Made by a program: the position numbers and the translations under genes
Notes under the pieces: generated by a model
The model's database searches: none
Seen by the model: only the letters and a program-made list of their open reading frames with translations
Told to the model about the DNA's origin: nothing
Assembly (NCBI GenBank): GCA_963848955.1
Contig: CAWKFQ010000023.1
Span: forward strand, 224,248 to 288,247
Direction of reading: 5' to 3'
Source: DASUPK01 sp963848955
GTDB lineage: Bacteria; Actinomycetota; Thermoleophilia; Solirubrobacterales; 70-9
Length of the DNA stretch: 64,000 nucleotides
Shown here: positions 63,285-64,000 of the stretch, piece after piece
Position numbering within the stretch: position 1 is the first letter of the stretch
Layout: the number at the start of each line of letters is the position of its first letter

Positions 63285-64000
63285 GGCCGCGTCTTCGCGC
63301 GCACGCTGACCGCGTACGCGCCGAACACCGACCCCGACGAGCAGTCCCGGCTCGTGGGCGACCTCGCGACCACGACCGGCACCGCGAGCAAGGACCTCAG
63401 GACGTGGTCCTTCACCCTGCGTGACGGGCTGCGCTGGCAGGACGGCAGCGAGGTGAAGTGCGAGGACCTCGCCTACGGCATCTCGCGCACCTTCGCCACC
63501 GACGTGATCAAGGGCGGCCCCACCGACGCGCTCGCCGTGCTCGGCCATCCCGCGCCAGCCCGACGGCACGAGCACCTACACCGGCCCGTACGCCACCGGC
63601 GCGAAGGCCGCCGCGGCGCAGGAGGCGTTCGACAAGGCCGTCTCGTGCTCCGGCCAGACCATCACGTTCACGCTGAGCACCCCGCTCAGCGACTTCAACG
63701 AGCTGGTCAGCCAGCCGGCGTTCGGCCCGGTGAAGAAGTCCGCAGACCGCGGCGCCGACGGCGGCTACGAGGTGTTCTCGGCCGGCCCGTACATGCTCCA
63801 GGGCACCTGGCAGCCCGGCCAGGGCGGCACCTGGGTGCGCAACCCGAACTGGAACCGGGGGAGCGACCCGGTGCGCCGCGCGCACGCCGACCGGATCCGC
63901 TACCAGGAGGGCCTGGACACCCAGGCCGTGGCCCAGCAGGTCATGGCCGACGGCGACACCGGCCGTCTGTCGGTCTCGCTCGGCTCCGCCCCGCCCGCGA
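63285..64000 (+). CDS. ABC transporter solute-binding protein, family 5 (DppA/OppA-like), internal fragment running off the right edge
   Basis: Starts abruptly with RVFARTLTAYAPNTDPDEQS and continues LRTWSFTLRDGLRWQDGSEV, KCEDLAYGISRTFATDVIKG, a shift near 63550, then ITFTLSTPLSDFNELVSQPA and FSAGPYMLQGTWQPGQGGTW up to the window end. W-F-L-R-GLRWQDG and the PY-L motif are typical of peptide/nickel-binding lipoproteins of family SBP_bac_5. The signal peptide and first ~100 residues are absent: the gene is cut at the junction with the thiolase fragment. AAG-rich, evenly GC-rich codon use could be from a different region or organism. Confidence 0.75.

Overview
The window is a high-GC chromosome segment from an actinobacterium, possibly an Acidimicrobiia-like lineage (inference only). 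Signs of this are a mycothiol-dependent formaldehyde dehydrogenase, an actinobacterial ATP-dependent DNA ligase, a SigC-like ECF factor, an F420-type (LLM) oxidoreductase, a BTAD regulator and an actinobacterial-style hopanoid operon. No rRNA, tRNA, CRISPR array or complete transposon was recognised.

Layout. 0-9 kb: thioesterase, prolipoprotein diacylglyceryl transferase with a repetitive acidic tail, DNA ligase, mycothiol dehydrogenase, DUF2236 oxygenase, enoyl-CoA hydratase, and a TetR regulator with a membrane protein behind a twin operator. 9-14 kb: UvrD-like helicase, DUF305, Nudix and CBS proteins. 14-18 kb: cobalamin genes (cobO, cobQ, a magnesium-chelatase-type AAA+ ATPase), then a gene-free stretch that can fold into a long hairpin. 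18-23 kb: a very large ATPase/BTAD regulator, a cation-efflux protein and a TIGR03086 protein. 23-28 kb: a copper/ECF sigma locus (secreted and membrane proteins, a YcnI remnant, CopCD, an anti-sigma factor, a SigC-like factor). 28-39 kb: HrpB, dodecin, an AidB-like dehydrogenase, LLM oxidoreductase plus ArsC, two SDRs, a hydratase, and a DEAD helicase apparently joined to a cold-shock domain. 39-50 kb: a tightly coupled hopanoid/MEP operon on the minus strand (hpnC-hpnD-hpnE-prenyl synthase-shc-hpnG/ispH-hpnH-dxs), preceded by a dyad and a MerR-TetR fusion regulator. 50-60 kb: DegV, amidohydrolase, universal stress protein, DUF2207 protein, a MacB-like ABC exporter, a flavin monooxygenase and a SnoaL-like protein. 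60.6-64 kb: an M23 peptidase with FG-GAP-like repeats that runs into a mosaic of broken fragments (enolase superfamily, thiolase, ABC solute-binding protein).

How the genes work together. The 39-50 kb operon carries two MEP-pathway enzymes (Dxs, IspH), the prenyl synthase, the three squalene-forming enzymes (HpnC, D, E), the cyclase, and the first hopanoid side-chain enzymes (HpnH, HpnG). It therefore spans isoprenoid supply to extended hopanoids, and neighbouring genes mostly overlap by 4 bases. At 23-28 kb a sigma/anti-sigma pair diverges, with the copper import/handling gene following the anti-sigma gene.

Two cautions. First, many obviously homologous genes change reading frame one or more times; the pattern looks like residual single-base indels in the assembly, worst at 39-48 kb and after 60.6 kb, so frame-broken genes here should not be read as pseudogenes without resequencing. 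Second, the last 2.3 kb looks chimeric. The most distinctive non-coding feature is a family of four nearly identical ~137-bp elements with imperfect terminal inverted repeats, most ends flanked by TA.
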